Shown: positions 1 through 10,850 of the stretch, piece after piece | Layout: each line of letters opens with the position of its first letter | How positions within the stretch are numbered: the first letter of the stretch is position 1 | Source: Lactifluus volemus | Taxonomy: Eukaryota; Basidiomycota; Agaricomycetes; Russulales; Russulaceae | Length of the DNA stretch: 64,000 bases | Assembly (NCBI GenBank): GCA_022376515.1 | Contig: WTXI01000008.1 | Span: forward strand, 372,001 to 436,000 | Direction of reading: 5' to 3' | Program-made: the position numbers and the translations under genes | Notes under the pieces: model-generated | Told to the model about the DNA's origin: nothing | Databases searched by the model: none | Seen by the model: the letters and a program-made list of their open reading frames with translations, nothing else

Positions 1-1800
1 CATCATATTGCATGTGACTACAGCATTGGTTCAACTCATGCCTTGCAAGGCTGCACTCCCAACAGATTCCACTGAAGTGAATGGCCTTCATCTTAGAATG
101 TGTGGTCAGCAGAGTCCTTGATGGCACAGGCAGTAGGAGAGGAGTTATACAACTTCACACCCATACCCTGCTCATGTGAACCTTGGCCGGTAAAGCACAA
201 ACCCTTTAGGGCAGCTGCGCAACCTCACTGACAGCACCTCAGCAGTTACCTCAAGAACTTTTCTCACTGGGGTAACACAGACAACAAAGTTGCTGATGTA
301 ATTGGGCCTCCAAGACCATTGAATAAGGTTCATTGGTGGCTAGGTGCAAGGATTTGTGCTTGAGGTAAGATAAAATTCAATACCAGCAACAGCAACTGAG
401 CAATAGTTCACCTTGTCTTTAAATGTAACTTGTGTGAGAAGGCAGCAGATGAGATGGGCTCCAGCATTAGTCTGTTGGACTGAACGAACCGATCCTTACT
501 CCTTAGGCAGCAGGAGGCCGACGTCGGAGGCAAGCTCAGCGTAATCAGCTCATCAACAATCTCGAAGATGTTTTCGAAGCTTGTGAAGCAACTGCAGAAC
601 AAGAATATTGATTGAACTTCAATAACAAGTTTGCCTTCACACGAGACAAGGCCACCCTGACAGTCTTGCCTGAGTCGCCAACGGCAACCATTGCAGATAT
701 CACCAACCTTCAACCGCTTGTGCCCGGGAACAACTTTAAAGCCATTGGAGAGGTGAATAATCTGGAGCAAGTCGCCGTCGATAATAGAAGGAAAGGTGGC
801 CTTCATTCCAGTCAGCCCGTGACAATGGCGAAACCCATTGGTCTTAACCTCGTCAGTGCGGACTTCTAGACGGTGAAGGTGTCACGCACATTAAGCTCCG
901 GGGGATTCTCGTTATCGCTGAACCAAAAACCACCAGTAGAACTCCATGATGCACTTGTTGCGACCGTGGCTTCGTGGATGGGCGCATACGGGTGCGAAGG
1001 CTGATACTTGAACTTAAGGCACGGCGGCGGCGCCACCCTGGTGCTCTTAAGGAGCTGACGAGGCAGGAAGAAGAATTGTATTTGATGTCAACGGCAAGGA
1101 AATCGGTGATGTCCATTAAAGGAACGCGTAGCACCATAAACAAGTTGGTGGGGGCGATCATGAATTAGTCGGGTGATGAGTTTCTCACGCACGAGGGGCA
1201 AGGATACGGCGGAGAGGACTGACTACAACGGACTTAGAGGTAGTGAATGCATGTTCTCAGGGCCAGCAAGAACTTTGAGCCAGTCCTCCGTGGCTGGGAC
1301 CGCGACTGTCATAGTTGGTTTGCCCTCGTTGGCGATCTGCAACACACCGATGCCCGCAATGAGGGGAAAGAGGTAAGGCCTGAGGCGAACGTAGTCCAAA
1401 GGGATATTGCTCAAGTCGCCATCATAGAAGTGACCCAATACGACGGAGTCTTGTAAAGAGTTCTGATGAGATCAGCTTCGCTTCAAGCATGATAAATAAA
1501 ATAGCACCCTGAACCACACCTCAAAGCCGTGGTCAAAATTGAAATGAATCGCACAGGCCTCTGCTGGAATGCCGTGCAATGTTGAGGAAGTACAACTTGT
1601 CCTCGTGGACCAAAAGTTGTTCCTTGGCGAGGGGAAACATCCTAGCGAAAGTGTAAGCCGAGGGTCTGGAAAATTCCGTGACAGCGCTATTGGTAACCCA
1701 GCTGATCCCGAGACGTCAGATCGTAATTTCCTGCGCACGGGCCATGTATTCCTCTCGTCGTCGACCCTTCCCTCATCAGAACAGTGCAACAAATCCTCCT
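1..1800 (-). pseudogene. FAS1: Decayed fatty acid synthase beta-subunit fragment
   Basis: No long frame is open, but pieces in shifting frames on the minus strand follow, in the right order, the fungal FAS beta subunit. Around 1220-1440 there is a stretch with LIAGIGVLQIANEGKP and then WLKVLAGPEN, typical of the enoyl-reductase to dehydratase linker. Around 850-1010 come YAPIHEAT, SDNENPPELNVRDTF. At 590-806 is the hot-dog (dehydratase) part with IDGDLLQIIHLSNGF and a following VGDIC. At about 380-430 is VTFKDKVNY, then TNEPYSMV, and at about 150-190 GQGSHEQGMG, the start of the malonyl/palmitoyl transferase domain. The homology leaves the window on the left. In-frame stops and indels occur throughout, so it cannot encode a working synthase. 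A functional copy presumably lies elsewhere (inference). The 5' lim near 1800 is approximate. Confidence 0.8.
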
Positions 1801-2075
1801 CTCCCCCCCCGAACTTTCCTTTTTTGGCATCTTCTCCTCTGGCCCTTTTTCTCCCACAAAGTCCTTTCTTTGTCCGAACCTAGGCCAAGGTCTCTGTAGA
1901 CCCTACTTTTAATTATCTCGGCCCGGTATTTGCTGCATCACAAAAACATTCCGTTGTGTGAGTCACTCGTTCAAAACTTGGTCCAAAATGCGTTTTATCC
2001 CTCACACAACAGTTTGGGTTGGGTGTTTTCGCCACCGCACCGGTTTTAAGAAAGTACAAGTTTGAATAAAAAGCT
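1801..2075. promoter_or_regulatory. Promoter/5' leader region of the HPC2-like gene
   Basis: A pyrimidine-rich stretch (about 1780-1870, runs of C and T) is followed by AT-richer sequence up to the ATG at 2076. No clear TATA box was seen. The assignment as promoter rests on position only. Confidence 0.4.
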
Positions 2076-4268
2076 ATGGACTCTGACGTTGAGATGCTGG
2101 ACCAAGACCAGAAGTCCGTTCCAGCTCTCGTGACTTCGGCGTCACTTGCCGTTCTTCCTCCCTCGGACTCTCAACAAGTCTCTCCTATCGCCCCGGACGT
2201 CGACGACAACAGTCCAGATGCGTCACTCGATGACCCCCCACCCTCTTCTGACGTCTCTACTCCAGCTGCGCCTGCACCACCTGCACCACCACCTCTGTCG
2301 AAAACTGGCACGGACGGTGGAAGTAGCAGCAAAGGCAAAGGCAAACCATCCTCTGGCAAGCCCACCAAATCGACCAAAGCGCGCGCGGCGCGCTCGCCAT
2401 CACCCTCACCGCCTCCGCCCGCGCCGCCACCACCACCGATGCAGACGATTCGATTGGAGATCAAACTTGGTGGTCCGGAAAAGTATGAGGTGGACGTTGC
2501 CTCGCTCGCCAAGGCGACTGGGCAGCGACATGCGACTCCACCAGCGGCCGTGAAACAATACGAGAGCGAGAGTGAGGGAGAGGGAGAGGGCGCACCGGAA
2601 TCTGGCATGGGCTCGGATGGCGGCGGCGCGGGAGGAGAGAAGAAGTCAAAGAAGGTACGGAATGTCTTTCAACTTTTTTATTTTCACCCTCACTTATGAT
2701 CACACGTCTTCGTCGCTTTGTTTAGAAGAAGAAAAAGAATCTAGGTTCAGAGTACTATGACTTGACGGACCCGTTCATCGACGATTCTGAACTGGCGATC
2801 GACGAACGGACGTTCATCGCGCAGACGAAACAGCAAGGCTTTTACGTCTTTTCGGGCGAAGTCGCTTTACTCAAGGAAAAATCTCATCGGAAACCAAAAT
2901 CGAAAAAGTCGGCGTTGCCCGCGCCCGAGCCCATCGCGGGGCCGAGTAATTACCCACACGCGCTCATTAATCATTCTTCGCATTCGCTGGCACTGGCGCA
3001 GCAGCAACCGCAGCAGAGCAGCAGTAGCACCAAGGAGGTCTCGATCGCGCTTTTGTCGGACGAGGAGGAGGCGGGTGAGAAGCGCAGGACGAGGCTTTCT
3101 GCTGAAAGCCCGAACGGGAAGAAGAAGCGACGGGTGGTAGACATCGTACGTATAGAGAGGCCCTTTTTTAAATCGACTCGTTCTCACTTGGCCCTATTGT
3201 TTAGCACGCTTTCCATCCCGACCTCGAAGTTGCGATTGAGGAGCTCAAGGCCGCCATCTCGAAAGGTGCGTGTGTGTGATGAATCTATGTATTGGCATGA
3301 TATAGAGTGTTGTTTTACAGAGAATTGGGAACCGAAAGGCAAATTTCCGTCAGGTATCCGACCCGTGCTTGGAGCGGTTGCACTCAAGGCGATCAAGTTG
3401 AATGAATACAATGACAATTTTTTCAATTTGATGCCACGCATATTTCCATACAACCGATTTACCATGAGTGTACGTTCGTTTCGGTCCTGAAAAGTTTTAT
3501 GCTCACATGGGTGGAGTGTAGAAACTGATCAAACGGCAAATCTTTCCTGAACACATGGCGCTTCTGGTGAAACGACAAGATGAGTTACTTGCTGAACTCA
3601 AGTCAGCTGCAGACAAGGGATTCCCCCAAGCAAAAGAGGAGTGGGAACGGAGCGTCACTGCATGGGGTAAATATCGCATGGAAACGTGTGTTTGAGATAT
3701 TGATGGTTTCTTTGCAGAGAAGAAACAGGAAAAGACGAAAGTGGAAGGTGTTGCAGGGACGGCCTCTGTTGATGGCTCGCCAGCGTCCAGAGCTGCGCCG
3801 TTACCACCCGGAGACGATGGGACGACGATGGACGTGGACAAGAGCGGAGATGGTGAGGGTAAGGAGACGAGGGAGACGAGGGATATGCATCCGCCAATTA
3901 AGAAGTACAAGATGAGTGAGACGATGAAAGGTCTCATCTGGAATCTGGTCTGCCTCTCGAACGAGTGCTGTCGCATTGAGAATGAGAAAAAGTATGTCAT
4001 GCTACCGCAGACGGGCTTTGCTGACGAATTTTCTCTATTGTAGCACTCTGGAAGGGTCAGCATCGCAAGTGAGCGAACAAGGACTGCGGAAGGCACTGTA
4101 TCAAAAGATCGTCGCAGCATTCCCTGAAGGTTGGATGTCTTCTGGACAAGTCTCGCGAGAAGGTGAGTTAGTTTGTCGTGCGATATCATATATTAATTTA
4201 ATTTATTCGGGGTAGTGAGTGTGATGAAAAAGAAATTCGAAAAGGAAGCTTTGGAGAATGACAGCTAA
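2076..4268 (+). CDS. HPC2: Ubinuclein/HPC2-like histone chaperone (HIRA complex) subunit
   Basis: Eight exons join with correct phase: 2076-2654, 2726-3145, 3205-3265, 3321-3469, 3522-3666, 3718-3991, 4044-4162 and 4216-4268, giving 599 residues. The N-terminus is Pro/Ser-rich and acidic. Right after the first intron lies the HUN/HRD signature KKNLGSEYYDLTDPFID, the conserved element by which ubinuclein/Hpc2 proteins bind HIRA and H3.3-H4. The second half (from NWEPKGKFPSG to the end) matches the ubinuclein middle domain, with ILPR-like MPRIFPYNRFT and a Lys/Glu-rich helix. The family acts in replication-independent nucleosome assembly in the nucleus. The next feature downstream on the same strand is a pseudogene, so the gene stands alone. 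Family assignment is strong; the exact symbol is by analogy with yeast. Confidence 0.9.
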
Positions 4269-4800
4269 TGATGTGATTTTATAATCAATTAAATTATTTT
4301 TACTTGTCTTGTAACATGGCTAGTTACTCGTATCATCTGTCTCCTAATGAGTCTTGGGGAAATGCCTCTGTCGAAGTAGCTCAGCAAGGAGTCTCGCGTT
4401 CGTAGACTTGCGACCGGCTCATCACGTCCCCTGTCGAGGGCATAAATACCGTGTACAACATCCTCCAATATGAAGGAGGTTACCAAGGCCGTCGGCGGCC
4501 ACCAGGTCAAGGAGACCAAGACTTGGAAGTATTTCCACCAATCCGATTACAAGTACATCACCACTTGGAATGGCCTTCCTTTCCCGTCCATAGAAATCAA
4601 GTTCCTCGACGTGCCCGAAGCCGGATATTTCTCGACCAATAAGCCGCCACAGGGTGAGATCCTCCTCTGCGACCCATCCGTTACTAGTAGTTACTACTCT
4701 ACTTCAACAACGACGAGACCGTCTTTACCAAAGACGGCTGGTTGCGCACTGGCGATGTTGGCCAGTGGAATAAGGACGGTACGATGACTTTGATTGATCG

Positions 4801-4808
4801 GTACGTCT
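4801..4808. repeat. Left 8-bp target-site duplication of the hAT-like element
   Basis: The bases GTACGTCT are repeated exactly at 5206-5213 on the other side of the element. The sequence also looks like a splice donor (GTACGT) following a codon-complete exon end. Confidence 0.8.
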
Positions 4809-5205
4809 CAGTGTTGTGCGGTCACTGACCGGAAGTCAAAAGTCAGGTCACGCGCATGCTGACTAGTCAGTGACCAGTCAGTGACTGTAAAACGACCGTG
4901 ACTTTCGACTTCGCGTGGGAATGCCAAAACCGCTTATTAATCACTGATCTGATGTTATCAGGAGTTTTATCGTTGAATCGATAAGTTCAATCTTGTGACA
5001 CCTAATCTATTTGATTTCATGAAGTCGTCACTGGATCCCATCACGTGAACGTAGAGCGTCTCGGAGCTAGACAAACCGTCGGCCCGTCGCCACCCCCATT
5101 ACATCAGCGACCTAGGGCAGAGTCACGGTCATTTGCAGTCACTGACCCCCATGGTCAGATGACTTTGCTGACTGTCCCGACTAGTCACTGACCGGCACAT
5201 CACTG
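4809..5205. mobile_element. Non-autonomous hAT-like transposable element (MITE)
   Basis: The element is 397 bp. Its left end starts CAGTGTTGTGCGGTCACTGAC and the right end, reverse-complemented, starts CAGTGATGTGCCGGTCAGTGA, an imperfect terminal inverted repeat beginning CAGTG. It is flanked by a perfect 8-bp direct repeat GTACGTCT at 4801-4808 and 5206-5213. CA-TG-type termini plus 8-bp duplications are hallmarks of the hAT superfamily. There is no transposase frame. Inside are many short GTCACTGAC/GTCAGTGAC words in both orientations, possibly transposase-binding subterminal repeats (inference). It sits exactly after LIDR of the acyl-CoA synthetase relic, where GTACGT would have been the 5' splice site. 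Confidence 0.8.
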
Positions 5206-5213
5206 GTACGTCT
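5206..5213. repeat. Right 8-bp target-site duplication of the hAT-like element
   Basis: Perfect copy of the GTACGTCT at 4801-4808. What follows (5214 to about 5260) reads as the rest of an ordinary short intron. Confidence 0.8.
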
Positions 5214-5611
5214 GACTCGCCCGTGTTAAAGTAACGTCGCATTTTTCACATACACGCGCACGTGGCATCAAGAACCTCATCAAGCTTCAAGGAGGTGAGT
5301 ACATTGCGCTCGAGCGCCTTGAGTCGACCTATAAATCGTGCAACCTGGTGTCAGACCTCCGCGTGCATGCCATACCGGACGCGACGCAACTGGTCACGAT
5401 CATCGTGCCGCACGAGAGGCACCTGCGTGTGGCGCTCCCAGACGATCAGGATGCCTACACCGCCTCGCTGACCGGCTTGTACGCGAAGCCAAAGGCGAGG
5501 ACGTTGATCCTCAAAGAGCGGATTGGTCACTGCGGCACAGATGATTCAGCGGATGAAGATTGCGTAGTCGTTTCTTTTCCCTGTGGCACACAAGAAGCAC
5601 ATGATAAGTAA

Positions 5612-6009
5612 CAACTGTGATAGTGTGCGCCAAGAAAGTTTCTCGTAGCGGCGCGATATTCACGTGAGAAACGGTCAACTAACATTACACCACGCGAGTC
5701 AGTCACATATTCATGCATTCATGTATCTGTCTGGTGCTACCAAACCTAACACACTGCCTTAAGGTTCCCGATATCAACGGGTACAGTAACGATGGTGCTG
5801 TTTAATTGTACAGAGTCCAAGAACACACCCATAGATTTATTTAATCTAACTGGCACAGCATCAATTTTAAGCCCTAATGAAGGTAGAATATGATACACAT
5901 TGTGGGGACTCTACAATAATAAATACCACATTTTCATGTACATAGGACCATAGGAGCCCATGCTTTAACTACTGCACACAGGGCTGGGCAATATTCATAG
6001 CATGAGAGA
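5612..6009. other. Intergenic, no gene seen
   Basis: Between the acyl-CoA synthetase relic and the 3' end of the CNOT11-like gene. AT-rich; no coding homology or repeat recognised. It should include the 3' untranslated region of the minus-strand gene. Confidence 0.5.
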
Positions 6010-7563
6010 TTAGAACTTGCCGGAAGCAAGGACCCGGTAAAGTGCATTTGCCTCTTCAAACCGCGAGTTGCGTAGCGCGAAATGTGCAATCTCGGTCGAG
6101 TCGGCATCAGAGGCAGCGTCAACAACGTTGAGCTTGAGGAGTGCACTGTAGAAACGGCAAAGCTAGATTTGGACATCAATCACTGAGAGGACGATAAAGA
6201 AGACTAAGCACGTTTTGCACAGCCTTGGCAATGCGGTCGTCGCTGATCAGTCCCTCGCGCTCTTCACGTTCGAAATGGTCTATCCACAGGATACACTGAT
6301 GAATGAAGGGCCCAAGCACCTCCGTGCGCACAACGTCAGCAACAGTGACTGTTCTGCCCGTAATAGAGTCTATCACTGGCGCTGTGTCGCGCAAAAGACG
6401 CCCAAGGACATCGAACGTCGGTAGAGTAGGAGGAAGTTGTGCGAGGACATCCAAGTAACTAATAGAGGCATCAGAGGGTGGATGAGTAAGGAGAGAGATC
6501 AATAGAGGAGTAGCGATGGTCGGATTGTGTGCGACAATGGGCGGAAGATCAATGGAAATTAACATGGAGGGTGACGTCAAATGCGGAATCAGAGGGCTGA
6601 GAAACTGGGCGAAAGGTTTAGCATGGGTCAGATGGTAGTAAGGATGGACACACGCGTTGCTCGGAAAGTGTGAGCACCCTCTCACGAGCCGCCAGGAGGA
6701 GGGTCAGCCCCTGTGATAGGAGTTGAGTTTTCTCATCCTCTTCTGGCGAGAAAGTCGCATCCTGTCTTCGCTTTTGTCCCTCCCCTTTGTTACAATCGTT
6801 CGGATGGATAGAAACAGAAGGATGTGAGGTATCCCGTGAAGGTCTGAGAGAACGATTTAAGAACACGGGACAACGAAGGATTGAGTAATGATTGATCGTA
6901 CATGTCTGGAGATATCTTCTCCTCGTCTAGGACCAAATTTCCCGCTTTTAACTTGGATGGAAGGGATTCTCTGGCCAATGTGTTCGCGGGGTAAGGCCCA
7001 AGCTATCCGGGACCATGACAACCCACCACGGAACAGTAAAATCAATACGTACGTGGTCCCCATCGCCTCTTAGAATCTTCCAAAGAACCCAGACAAGTTG
7101 CTCATTATCGCTTGTCTTTCCTTCCCCAGTTGACTGAACTGCAGCATTGCGCTCTTTAGTGAATGTATCAAATAGAACAGACTTGAAGGGATTAATAGCA
7201 ATTGGATGTGGTGCGTATAGAGAGTAAAGTATATAGGCGGCAAGGATTCGCTGCGGGAGCTGTTGTCATAAGAAGAGGGTGTAAGTGTTCAAATAATACC
7301 ATATAAGCAAACCAGATCTAGTTGAGGGCAGACAATACGAAGATACTCACTTCAGATCGTGGAGAACCCAGAATGGGTAAGAGCGCATCAAGAGCCAGCT
7401 GGAAGCGCGCGGTAGGCTGTACGAGTTGTGCGAAAGCCTGAGCAGCTGTAGAGCACGTATTAGAGCAGGCCTTAGAAAGAAGGTGACCGACGGAGGTGTT
7501 GAGCGGGTCAGGACGGGCCTGCGCTGCGGGCGGCGGCTGAATGTGATAAGCGGCGGCATGCAT
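6010..7563 (-). CDS. CNOT11: CCR4-NOT complex subunit 11-like protein
   Basis: Six exons join in phase on the minus strand: 7563-7351, 7259-7053, 7002-6902, 6843-6654, 6604-6212 and 6162-6010, encoding 418 residues. The C-terminal half carries the CNOT11 (DUF2363) region: FLSPLIPHL, then LPPIVAHNPTIATPLLISLL, a PTFDVLGRLL stretch and the terminal LCRFYSALLKLNVVDA helix, matching the order and spacing of animal CNOT11. An N-terminal helical part (ARFQLALDALLPILGS) also fits. The family docks on the N-terminus of NOT1 and contributes to mRNA deadenylation in the cytoplasm. The ATG chosen at 7563 is the first in phase before the conserved N-terminal part; the neighbouring gene starts divergently at 7744, leaving a 180-bp shared promoter. 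The last intron (6211-6163, 49 nt) is needed to keep the conserved frame. Confidence 0.85.
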
Positions 7564-7743
7564 AACTTGGCACACTAGCAGAAGGATCCCGTCGCTGTGA
7601 TAAGTACAAGAGAAACGGGAATTACGAGGAATTCGGGAACGTAAAAGGTGCGGGAAAGCACACGGTCGAGAACGTTGATAGTATCTTGAGCAGAGCAAGA
7701 TTACTGTGTTGTCTTTTATTTGGCTTTCTCATTCCACCCCCAT
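7564..7743. promoter_or_regulatory. Shared divergent promoter, CNOT11-like / RG-rich protein
   Basis: Only 180 bp separate the two start codons, which point away from each other. It carries T-rich and A-rich stretches; no clear TATA box. Shared use is inferred from position. Confidence 0.45.
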
Positions 7744-8619
7744 ATGTCCGCTAACGAACCTCAACTGTCCCATGCATTCCGTGGTCGTGGCAGATCCCGT
7801 GGTCGATCACGCGGCGGACTCGGAAAGTATCTACGTGCCCGTGGACGTGGACACACTGGCAGCAGCGGACGCCCAACCGAGTTTCAGGAACTACCTGAAA
7901 ACCTTGATGAAGCAGAAGCCGAGGCACTCGAAGCGCGATATGCGAAGCGCGACCTTGGCACCAATGCCGATCGTTATGAAGAACCTGACCCAGAGATCGG
8001 ACCTGATGGTATGTTAGCTGCGCACCACTTGACGTTCACAAAGCAGTGCCAATTCGTGAAATAGGACAGCCAATCGTGGAACCCGAGATTGATTTGAGCG
8101 CATTTCTAGCGCGACAACGTCTGGAGGACTATGAGTCACACTCTGTGCCCCACACGATAGAGAAAGACGACGTTGATCATTCGCTCGCCCACCTCATGTC
8201 CAACGCTGGCCATCGATCTTGGAAGGGTCAAGCACGACAGATCGAATGGGATACTGCCCTCGAGGAGATGCAGCACGATCAAGACGTTGCTCAGGCTCAG
8301 TCCGGTACATACAATATGCAGTGTCTGTCTTTCTGCAAAGCTTTGAGTGTCTGACATCCTCTGTTACTCAGACCTGAAGGAACGACTGCGAGCTAGTTCC
8401 GCCCGTCAATTAGGCAGAACAGCATCCAGGGAACACACTCGTCGACAAGGTTAGAAACCTATTTTGTCGTCGTATGGTGGACCTATCGCTAAGACGTCTC
8501 CTACACCTTGCTCAGTGAAACCTCTGAAAGGGACTCCTCTGCTACCAGAGGATCCGCAGCTTCCGGTGAAATCATCTAAAACTGAACTGGAGGACTTTCT
8601 GGATGATTTGATTGGTTGA
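7744..8619 (+). CDS. Unrecognised conserved-looking protein with RG-rich N-terminus
   Basis: Four exons join in phase: 7744-8008, 8047-8304, 8372-8449 and 8516-8619, encoding 234 residues. The N-terminus (residues about 12-38) is Arg/Gly-rich (RGRGRSRGRSRGG), the kind of segment that binds RNA or is methylated. An acidic, probably helical middle follows (LDEAEAEALEARYAKRDLG), then EIDLSAFLARQRLEDY and a helix-rich segment with IEWDTALEEMQ. The protein ends with TELEDFLDDLIG. The motifs are well ordered and codon use is like the neighbours, so I consider it real, but I cannot name a family. It shares a promoter region with the CNOT11-like gene, which might hint at RNA metabolism (weak inference). 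Confidence 0.75.
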
Positions 8620-9234
8620 CGACAATTTATCAAGGTGGATGGACCACACTGTCAAGAAGCAATTCATCCTATTTGTAACATCCTAATAATAATATGGTTT
8701 CATTTTTTTTTTGCGACAAGCTTGGTGGACTTTTCTGTGAGCAAGAATTCCACAGGCAAGGCTGCAAGCCAAAATAGTGTGGCACTGTTAATTAACTTGA
8801 ACTCTGTCCATTCTACTGATGGAAGGTACTGAGTTACTGGGCCATTTTCAAGTGTCTATGTCCGCAATGCAAACTTGCACTGATGAGCCGTTTAGCATCA
8901 GTGAAGGTCAGTGTCCTTTATCTGATTATTGATCATTTGAGCCGACAGGCCCAACTTAAAGCCATGGCCCTTCAGGCTACAAGCCATAAAATAACAACCT
9001 CCATTGTGTACTGAAGACAATGATAGGAATGAAGCCGACATCAGCCACAGCCAAGTAACATAATCTACAGACCAAAACGGTACGTTCCAGTGGGTCAGAC
9101 ACGGTGAACCGTAGGCTTGAAGCCAGTAGACCCACAGCACGGATTATAGTAAAAATATCACTGCATAGAAACTAGGACATGTCTGAGAGAATACAACGCC
9201 AACAACCCAATCCAACAGTGCCAATGGCGACCAT
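8620..9234. other. Intergenic, no convincing gene
   Basis: A 3'-to-3' gap. A minus-strand frame at 8898-9140 (80 codons, Trp-rich) is open but resembles nothing I know and has no intron partners. A short hairpin, CACTGATG...CATCAGTG with about 10 nt loop, lies near 8879-8904. Confidence 0.4.
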
Positions 9235-10850
9235 TCAGCCGAAGAAACGCTGGAGGGGAGGAGAAATAGCCACAAGGATGCCGACAGCAAGACGATATGG
9301 CAAGCTGACGACATCTGCAATGTCTACGATATTGCGTGATTTGCGGAGATGGCCTTTCTCGACTGAATCCCTCTGATGGGACAGGAGCGGCGCCCCATTG
9401 TTCGTATGTTTGGGACTCCGGGAGTTGTCATCCGGTCGTACCGCGTTGACTGGTTCCGTAGCGTCCTCTTCTATAGTCTCCAGACGACTAGCGACCTTCG
9501 CATGATGCAATGGCGGCCTGGGCGCCATAAAGGTTAGAGGGGTATTTGGGCTTGCCGGGAGGGAAGGTGGATCGAAATAATTGAACGTAAGACAGTTGGC
9601 AACGGCACGCAGAAAGCGGAAGATCGAGACGGTTATACTTTCGAGAGGATTGTATGCCCGGTTATCCGTAGTATTTGAGGTTATGCCGTTAGAAACCATT
9701 CCACGAACCCGTTCGCCGCGGGCACGTTCTATTCGAGAAACGGCCTTCTCCAGCGTGGCTAAGCGGGCATCATTGGAGATACGGGTGGAATCGCTCTTGC
9801 GCTCTTGTTTCCGTATGGCATGTGCCGCATTTTCCAAGGCACGGTTAATGTCGTCATGCACATCTTCTACGTGGGCACGCAGAGCCATTGCACGTTTGAC
9901 CATCGAGAGCTCCTGTTCCAAACTAACGACACGATCAACGACTGTCTGTAGACGAGAGTCTGCGATGAGCTGGGTGTCGGGGGAAGGATAGTGGATGGAA
10001 TCGTGTAATGAAGTGGTGTGCTCTCGCAAACGAGAGATGAGGTGTCCCCATGGTCGTATGCCGGCCGCGAGAACAAAAAGCGTCGTACTGAACCATGAAA
10101 TCGAGTCCACGCCATTGACCAACTCAAGGACGGTGCGGAGCAGCGCAGCACCAACGAAGGGGGTGATCATGGAGATGAAGAGATAGGCGAACTCGTGCCT
10201 TCGGAGCTCATCTGCTGCCCGTCTCGTGTTGACATTGATCGCGGCCTCATCGCTCTCTTGCAGGTGCAGAGACTGAAACGAGGGGTGAGGCCGCCGCCGA
10301 CGCGCAGCGTTGTAAAGCTCCCATGGAACTTGAGATAAATCAGTAAGATAGCTGAGACGAGGTAAGACGGCAAAGATGTACCTTGGATAAGCTGCTGCAG
10401 GTATACTATCAAGAATAAGACAAGGAAAAGGTTCTTGAGGTGATCGCTCCCAGTAAGCCAGTTCACGAACGGTGTGATTATTACAACGATGACAGAGAGG
10501 TCCAAGTCTGTCCAAGAGGAAGAACGAGACCGTCTATTGGGAAGCTCGTCGGGCATGCGCCTTTCATCACCGTCGGATTCGTCGGCCGGCCGTTCATTCA
10601 AGGAAGTTACTGCCGTAAATCCGGGAGGTTTTGGGCCTTGGCTGCCGCTCTCATCGGCAGTCACGTCGCTAGGTTCATCCTCGCTTGAAGAGGTTGGTTG
10701 CCTATCGTCCAGGCATTTGAATGCGAATTGAGGTGACAGCTCGGGACTGTCGGGGAAACGTACGCGGTCATGGTCCTGAGAAGAGGCGGTATTGCCGTGG
10801 CCGTGGCTTCTGAGGATTATATTTCGGGTCGCAGATACTCCTGTCGCCAT
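9235..10850 (-). CDS. Unrecognised membrane protein with coiled coil
   Basis: Two exons (10850-10382 and 10328-9235, 53-nt intron, correct phase) encode 520 residues. The N-terminal 130 residues are polar and Ser/Glu-rich. Two hydrophobic hairpins follow: about residues 120-155 (VIVVIITPFVNWL, then LFLVLFLIVYLQQLI) and about 200-255 (FAYLFISMITPFVGAALL, then STTLFVLAAGI). Next is a long heptad-like stretch (VVDRVVSLEQELSMVKRAMALRAHVEDV ... region) predicted to form a coiled coil. The C-terminus ends with an amphipathic or membrane segment (LPYRLAVGILVAISPPLQRFFG-type). This layout suggests an endomembrane tether or shaping protein, but no family is recognised and no function is claimed. Confidence 0.75.

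Larger units (their letters stand above)
4470..5611 (+). pseudogene. Relic long-chain acyl-CoA synthetase gene with internal deletion
   Basis: Two distant parts of a long-chain fatty acid-CoA ligase are fused. At 4470-4565 is an N-terminal-type segment (KTWKYFHQSDYKYIT). It runs directly into GLPFPSIEIKFLDVPEAG at about 4575, which belongs several hundred residues later, so the AMP-binding core is missing. Shifted-frame pieces KDGWLRTGDVGQWNKDGT (about 4725-4785) and LIDR (to 4800) follow. After a 397-bp insertion and the rest of an old intron, homology resumes at about 5265 with IKNLIKLQGGEYIALE..., and runs to the stop at 5611 without the usual C-terminal end. Frame changes and the lost core make it non-functional. 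Known family role: activation of long-chain fatty acids with ATP and CoA. Confidence 0.8.

Noticed and set aside
2171..2608. Minus-strand Gly/Ser-rich frame
   Set aside because: Shadow of the Pro-rich first exon of the HPC2-like gene.
8898..9140. 80-codon Trp-rich minus-strand frame
   Set aside because: No homology, no splice partners, and unusual composition; probably chance.
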